DNA of 47,390 bases from NCBI GenBank assembly GCA_005893165.1, contig VBOR01000056.1, positions 1 through 47,390 of the forward strand, written 5' to 3'. The position numbers and the translations under genes were made by a program. This DNA comes from Candidatus Eiseniibacteriota bacterium (lineage in GTDB: Bacteria; Eisenbacteria; RBG-16-71-46; SZUA-252). Below are positions 42,967 through 47,390 of this stretch, one piece after another (positions within the stretch are counted from its first letter, which is position 1; each line of letters begins with the position of its first letter). The notes under the pieces were generated by a model. That model was not told the DNA's origin and did not search any database. It worked only from the letters and a program-made list of their open reading frames with translations.

Positions 42967-43038
42967 CCCTATTTCGACCGCGCCGCCCGTGTTCTACTTG
43001 TTGCGAAAACAGCGTGGCGGGTACTGAGGAATCCAGGG

Positions 43039-43701
43039 ATGAGTCTCGAGAAACACCGGATGGGGGTCGTAGGCGGTGCGCTCCTGATCGTCGGCGCGCT
43101 CAGCGCGCTCGCGCTGCCCGGCAGCGGAAGCGCGGCCCCTCCGAGCGTTCCGAAGTCGGCGAAGCAAGGCGCCGCTCCGCGGGGGAAGCCGGCGCTCTCT
43201 CCGATGCCCAGGATTCCACCGTACGCCAAGGCGCAATACGACTCGATGATGTCGGTGAACGACCGGTGCCCGGTGCGTCGCGGCCATCTCAATCCCGGCA
43301 TCCGGCCGATGTACGTGAACCGGCAGCCGGTTGGATTCTGCTGACACACCTGCCCTCCGGTCTTCGGTGAAGACCCCGCTCCCTTCCTGAAAAACCTCGG
43401 CGTGTCCCTGCGGGACCCGATCTACCCGGCCCGCGTCGCGTCCTACGATCCCAAGATGCGGGTCTTCGTGAATCAGGAGGCCTATTTCTTCTCCGGGAAC
43501 GACACCAAGAAGCGTTTCCTCGCCGACCCGGTTCGATACTCGGGACCCCTGACCGACCCGGTGTCGCAGAAGCGCTTCCAGCCGACGCCGCGCTCGCCGC
43601 ACGCGAAATACGAGGATCGGATCTACTACTTCGAATCCGACGTCACGCAGCGGCAGTTCGCGGCCTCCCCCAAAGGTTTCGCCCGCCGCCGCGAGAACTG
43701 A
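43039..43701 (+). CDS. Secreted two-YHS-domain protein with in-frame UGA, candidate selenoprotein
   Basis: ATG at 43039 has GAGGA nine bases upstream and opens a signal peptide or anchor (residues 8-32). The first YHS domain has DRCPVRRGHLNPGIRPMYVN then GFC-UGA-HTC. The family normally reads FCCxxC here, so UGA (43342-43344, codon 102) replaces the second Cys. The frame stays open after it, giving VFGEDPAPFLKNL (the usual end of YHS) and a second YHS-like domain (LTDPVSQKRFQP...YYFES) to the stop at 43701; total 220 residues. YHS domains bind metals, often copper or other soft ions. A hairpin of SECIS type follows the UGA. If UGA is read as selenocysteine the motif becomes UxxC; the alternative is a TGC-to-TGA error or null mutation. 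No sel gene is present in this window. Confidence 0.75.
43359..43375 (+). promoter_or_regulatory. SECIS-like hairpin downstream of the in-frame UGA
   Basis: GGTCTTC (43359-43365) and GAAGACC (43369-43375) form a perfect 7-bp stem with loop GGT. The stem starts 14 nt and the loop 21 nt after the UGA. Bacterial SECIS elements lie in the coding region just after UGA with a G (often GU) in a small apical loop, which this matches. The loop is very small (3 nt). It also encodes VFGED, conserved in the YHS family, so protein coding alone could explain part of it. Confidence 0.5.
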
Positions 43702-43716
43702 CGCGCGCCCGCGGCC

Positions 43717-44928
43717 CTACGTCCGCGTCTCCGCCTGTTCCTCCGGCGGCTTGATCCTCCGGAACGCACGATAGAGAAGCAGGTCGTAGGCGATCTTGAG
43801 CGTCGCTCCCGCTGCGAGCGGAGCCCAGAGCGCCACGCCCTGCATGGCGGCTCCCGCGAACGCGGGCGCCACCGCCCACCCCGCCGTCCGCACGAGATTC
43901 GTCGCGCCTGCCGCCGCCGCCCGCTCCGGCGGTTTCACCACCGCCACCACGTACGACTGCCTCGTGGGCACGTCCATCTCGACGAGGCACTCACGCAGAA
44001 GGTAGAGGACCGCCGCCACGATAAAGGATGGCGCGATGGGCACCGTGAGGAGGAGGAGGCTCGAAGGAAGATGGGTGAACACCATGGTGCGGAGCAGACC
44101 GATCTTTCGCGCCAGCCATGCCGCGGCCAGGTGCGAGGCGGCGTTCGCGACCCGCGCGAGGAGGAACAGGGGCGCCAGCGTCTCTTCCCCGACCCCGAAC
44201 CGCTTGAAGAACCAGTACGAGAGGAGCGCCGTGGTGAGGAATCCGCCCCCCAGGCTGTCCATGGCGAAGAGTCCGACGAGCCGCGCGATTCTTCGCTTCG
44301 ACTCGGGGCTGATCGGCGGGGCCTCGGTCCGGGCATGCCGCGTCCGGACGTTCGCGCTCAGGCCCGTGTACGCGGCCGCGCCCACGAGACTCAGCGCCGC
44401 CACGGTGAGAAAGCTCCCGCGGTAGGAGGCGATCGGGGCCACGCCCGCGTGCCGGAGCAGGCTGGGAAGGAGCGCCGCCAGGGCCCCCAGCGCGTGCCCG
44501 AAGTCGAGGACGACGTTGTACCAGGCGAATGCCTGGGTCCTCCCCCGCTCGTCGGTCAGGTCCGGGAGGAGCGCCTGCTCCAAGGAGAACGCCGCGCCGC
44601 GGTCCCGCCCCATGCCGTTCACCATTCCCAACGCCGCGGCCGGTGCAAGGATCCAAGGGGATGGAGCCAGGGCGAACGCGGCCGTCCCCAGGGCGGAGAG
44701 AATCGCGAGGCCGATCAGGCATCGCGTTCGGCCCAGCCGCTCCGCGTAGAGCATGACCACCAGGGTCCCCAGGGCGACTCCCAGGAGACCCGCGGAGATC
44801 ACGAGCCCCACGCCCGCCGCGCTCTGCCCCAGCTCGGAGGCATAGAGACCCACGAGGACGCCCGACATCCCGACCCCTGTGGAGCGCGCCAGCGCGGCCG
44901 CGTAAAGGAGGCTCCGGTCGCGCGTCAT
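43717..44928 (-). CDS. MFS family transporter
   Basis: 403 residues with about twelve hydrophobic helices. Between helices 2 and 3 is AERLGRTRCLIG, the family's loop motif (weak form of GxLaDrxGrr), and LVEMDVPTRQSYVVAVV occurs in the second half as in drug or sugar efflux permeases of the MFS_1 type. A charged cytoplasmic loop (HARTEAPPISPESKRR) separates the two six-helix halves. The substrate is not predictable. ATG at 44928 is divergent from the second M3 peptidase; no clear Shine-Dalgarno. It is convergent with the YHS gene (15-nt gap). Confidence 0.9.
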   Translation of the reverse strand: MTRDRSLLYAAALARSTGVGMSGVLVGLYASELGQSAAGVGLVISAGLLGVALGTLVVMLYAERLGRTRCLIGLAILSALGTAAFALAPSPWILAPAAALGMVNGMGRDRGAAFSLEQALLPDLTDERGRTQAFAWYNVVLDFGHALGALAALLPSLLRHAGVAPIASYRGSFLTVAALSLVGAAAYTGLSANVRTRHARTEAPPISPESKRRIARLVGLFAMDSLGGGFLTTALLSYWFFKRFGVGEETLAPLFLLARVANAASHLAAAWLARKIGLLRTMVFTHLPSSLLLLTVPIAPSFIVAAVLYLLRECLVEMDVPTRQSYVVAVVKPPERAAAAGATNLVRTAGWAVAPAFAGAAMQGVALWAPLAAGATLKIAYDLLLYRAFRRIKPPEEQAETRT

Positions 44929-45004
44929 CGCTGTGGTAGCATGGCGTCGGTTCCGGACACCCCACCTGACTTCATCACCCGATCCGGTCTCCCGAGGAGG
45001 ACGT

Positions 45005-47128
45005 GTGCGCTACCTGAGAATCCGCAGTCGAATCCTGGTCTCCGTCGCCGCTCTCTGCGTGCTGGCCGCGGCGAGCGTCTCGCCCCGCGCCCTCTTCGCG
45101 GCCGATTCGGCGGCCCCTGCCGCGGGCGCCACGCCCGTCGCTGCCCCCTTCTGGTCGGGCAAGCCCGATTCGGCGGGATTCCGCGCGCTGGCGGACGGGG
45201 AGCTCCGGACCGCGAATCGGGCGCTGGACCGCCTTCTGCACGTGTCCGGCCCGCGGACGATCGAGAACACGCTCGCACCATACAACGAAGCGCTGCTCCA
45301 TGCCGACAACGCGGCCTACGCCTCCAACCTGATCGAGTCGGTCCACCCCGACTCCACGGTGCGCGCCGTGGCGGAGGAAGAGACCCGGGCGGCGAGCAAG
45401 TTCCTGAACGACCTCGGCCTCAACCGCGGCGTCTATGACGCGCTCGCATCGCTCGACGTGACGACCGCCGACCCGAAGACGCGCTACGCGGTCGAGAAGA
45501 CCCTGCGCGACTTCCGGCTCTCGGGCGTGGACAAGGACGAAGCCACGCGCAAGAAGATCGCGGCCCTTCGCGAAGAGCTGGTGTCGATCGGCCAGGAATT
45601 CGACAAGAACATCCGGAACGACTCGCGCACGATCACGCTGGCCGGCGCGGCCGATCTCGATGGGCTCCCCGAGGATTACATCAAGGGGCACCCGGCCGGA
45701 CCGGACGGCAAGATCTCGATCAGCATCGAGTACCCGGACTTCTTCCCCGTGATGAGCTACGCCAAGAAGCCGGAGGTGCGCCAGCGCCTCCTCAAGGAAT
45801 TCCTGAACCGCGCCTACCCCGCCAACCTTCCGGTCCTCGACCGAATGATCGCGAAGCGGTACGAGCTGGCCCAACGGCTCGGATTCAAGAGCTGGGCCGA
45901 GTACGCGACCAAGGACAAGATGATCGGAAGCGACAAGAACGTCGCCTCCTTCATCGAGCGGCTGCGCGGCCTCACCCTGAAGCGGTCGCAGGAGGAATAC
46001 GAGAAATACCTGAAGCGGAAGCGCGAGGACGATCCGGCCGCCAAGACCGTGAATCAGTGGGATCGCCGCTACTACGGCGAGCTGATCCGGAAGCGCGCTT
46101 ACAACTTCGACGGCCAGCAGGCGCGCCCCTACTTCCCCTTCGACGAGGTGAAGGCAGGCGTCCTGGGAGCGACGTCGCAGATGTTCGGCCTCACGTACAA
46201 GCGCATCGCCAACGCGGACGTCTGGGATCCCAGCGTCGAGGCGTACGAGGTCTGGGAGAACGACCGCATGATCGGACGCTTCTTCCTCGACCTGCACCCG
46301 CGGCCGGGCAAATACAACCACGCGGCGAACTTCGGCATCCGAAACGGCGTCGAGGGAGTTCAGATTCCCGAGGCCGCGCTGATCTGCAACTTCGCGGGCG
46401 GGAAGCCGGGCGATCCGGGCCTCATGGAGCACGGCGACGTGGTGACCTTCTTCCACGAGTTCGGACACCTGCTCCACGCGGTGTTCGGCGGACACCAGCA
46501 GTGGGAGCCCATCTCGGGCATCGCGACCGAGTGGGATTTCGTCGAGGCGCCTTCGCAGATGCTCGAGGAGTGGTGCTGGAATCCGGGAGTGCTCCAGACC
46601 TTCGCCAAGCATTACCAGACGGGCCAGCCGATTCCGGCGGAGATGGTGGAGCGCATGCGCGCCGCGGACTGGTTCGGGCGCGCCACGTCGATCGCCTACC
46701 AGAATCTCTATTCGGCGATCTCGCTGAGCTACTACAACCGTCCCGCCAAGGAAGTGGACACGGACAAGATCTTGCGCTCCCTCGAGCCCAAGTACACGCC
46801 GTACCCGCCGATGCCCGACACCCATTTCCAGGCCGCCTTCGGACATCTCGACGGCTACTCGGCGATCTATTACACCTACATGTGGTCGCTCGTGATCTCG
46901 AAAGACATGTTCAGCAAGTTCGACAAGTCGAACCTGCTCGATCCGACGATCGCGAAGCGCTATCGCGACACCGTGCTCGCCGCGGGGGGTTCGGCGCCGG
47001 CCGGGCAGCTGGTGCACGAGTTCCTGGGCCGCGACTACGATTTCCGCTCCTTCGACGAGTGGCTGGCGGGAGAACGGCGCGGGTCCGACGGCGGACGGGG
47101 TGCGGCGGCGTCGGGAGACGTTCGGTAG
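45005..47128 (+). CDS. Secreted M3 family oligopeptidase (copy 2)
   Basis: 707 residues. GTG at 45005 has GAGGAGG four bases upstream; the longer frame to 44933 lacks one. The signal peptide ends near ALFAA. HEFGH is at 484-488, with the same downstream blocks as copy 1 (FVEAPSQMLEEW, GHLDGYSAIYYTYMWS), and the C-terminal ~50 residues are closely alike. It differs from copy 1 by lacking the Ala/Lys-rich linker and by a hydrophilic Gly-rich tail. Predicted to cleave peptides outside the cytoplasm. It ends 6 nt before the convergent hemerythrin-like gene. Confidence 0.94.
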   Translation: MRYLRIRSRILVSVAALCVLAAASVSPRALFAADSAAPAAGATPVAAPFWSGKPDSAGFRALADGELRTANRALDRLLHVSGPRTIENTLAPYNEALLHADNAAYASNLIESVHPDSTVRAVAEEETRAASKFLNDLGLNRGVYDALASLDVTTADPKTRYAVEKTLRDFRLSGVDKDEATRKKIAALREELVSIGQEFDKNIRNDSRTITLAGAADLDGLPEDYIKGHPAGPDGKISISIEYPDFFPVMSYAKKPEVRQRLLKEFLNRAYPANLPVLDRMIAKRYELAQRLGFKSWAEYATKDKMIGSDKNVASFIERLRGLTLKRSQEEYEKYLKRKREDDPAAKTVNQWDRRYYGELIRKRAYNFDGQQARPYFPFDEVKAGVLGATSQMFGLTYKRIANADVWDPSVEAYEVWENDRMIGRFFLDLHPRPGKYNHAANFGIRNGVEGVQIPEAALICNFAGGKPGDPGLMEHGDVVTFFHEFGHLLHAVFGGHQQWEPISGIATEWDFVEAPSQMLEEWCWNPGVLQTFAKHYQTGQPIPAEMVERMRAADWFGRATSIAYQNLYSAISLSYYNRPAKEVDTDKILRSLEPKYTPYPPMPDTHFQAAFGHLDGYSAIYYTYMWSLVISKDMFSKFDKSNLLDPTIAKRYRDTVLAAGGSAPAGQLVHEFLGRDYDFRSFDEWLAGERRGSDGGRGAAASGDVR

Positions 47129-47134
47129 CGGGAG

Positions 47135-47390
47135 CTACGCTTCCGTGCGACGGACTCGGAGCGGGCTGAGCACTTCCTTCTCGAAGCGGGTCTGATCGAA
47201 CGCCTTGTCGAGGTAGGGCAGGAGAACTTCCTCGGTCGAGACGAAGTGGGCCGCGACGAGTCCCAGGATCGCGTAGCAGAGGTGCATCAGTCTTCCGGAG
47301 GAAGCTCCCTCCTGGATGGCCTTGTCGAGTGCTTCGCAGCGGCGGGCGATCAGCTTGTGCTCGAATCGCGGCACTTCGGTGATGTGCGAG
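47135..47390 (-). CDS. Hemerythrin-like (HHE) domain protein, N-terminus outside window
   Basis: The open minus-strand frame continues to the window edge, so only the C-terminal ~84 residues are present. FEHKLIARRCEALDKAI and later AAHFVSTEEVLLPYLDKAF carry the spaced His and Glu residues of an HHE cation-binding four-helix bundle. Such proteins bind a di-iron centre and may sense or carry oxygen or nitric oxide. The GTG at 47374 is not taken as the true start because the frame is open upstream and the first HHE helices are missing. Confidence 0.65.
   Translation of the reverse strand, partial: SHITEVPRFEHKLIARRCEALDKAIQEGASSGRLMHLCYAILGLVAAHFVSTEEVLLPYLDKAFDQTRFEKEVLSPLRVRRTEA

Overview
This window is GC-rich bacterial chromosome, densely coded on both strands, with no gene-free stretch longer than about 280 bases. 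It looks like core genome rather than a mobile island. There is no integrase, transposase, CRISPR array or phage gene. Two large secreted proteins end in a FlgD-like Ig / type IX-like sorting domain carrying the motif NRPNPFNP. Secreted M3, M16, M48 and C25 peptidases, FG-GAP and beta-propeller proteins, AcnA and a FadE-type acyl-CoA dehydrogenase accompany them. This mix suggests an uncultured FCB-type lineage such as Candidatus Eisenbacteria or a relative; that placement is inference.

Layout. 1-4.8 kb: a cut-off secreted propeller-like protein, a DedA membrane protein, tRNA-Gln(CTG), tRNA-Glu(CTC) and a damaged tandem M16 peptidase. 4.8-15.9 kb (minus strand): a GT39-like membrane glycosyltransferase, a C25 gingipain-like peptidase with FG-GAP repeats, gltX, a GT4 glycosyltransferase and a YVTN-propeller di-heme cytochrome c peroxidase-like protein. 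15.9-24 kb: transketolase, M48 lipoprotein peptidase, TVP38/TMEM64 protein, aconitase A and a TIGR01777 epimerase. 24-31.6 kb (minus): ubiE-like methyltransferase, fadE, carA, carB and the epimerase, closely packed. 31.7-35.3 kb (plus): small membrane protein, outer-membrane barrel, GNAT acetyltransferase and M3 peptidase. 35.3-39.8 kb: two small secreted proteins, a large exported barrel protein and an unknown membrane protein. 39.8-47.4 kb: tRNA-Leu(TAA), a CNNM/CBS protein, an NHLRC2-like thioredoxin-NHL protein, a two-YHS-domain protein with an in-frame UGA, an MFS transporter, a second M3 peptidase and a cut-off hemerythrin-like gene.

The most interesting object is the YHS protein at 43039-43701. 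Its only interruption is a UGA at the second Cys of the conserved FCCxxC motif. A perfect 7-bp hairpin with a GGU loop starts 14 nt downstream, as in a bacterial SECIS element. This makes it a candidate selenoprotein.

Five genes carry six frame changes explainable by small indels: cytochrome c peroxidase, C25 (twice), carA, the unknown at 35.3 kb and the barrel at 38.1 kb. Four fit loss of one base. Because carA is normally indispensable, I read most of these as sequence or assembly errors. The M16 gene is different: it lacks an internal block, with a 7-bp repeat at the junction.

Readable promoters follow TTGnnn-N17/18-TAnnnT closely. Several genes without a Shine-Dalgarno have a TAnnnT box 6-10 nt before the start codon, suggesting leaderless transcripts.
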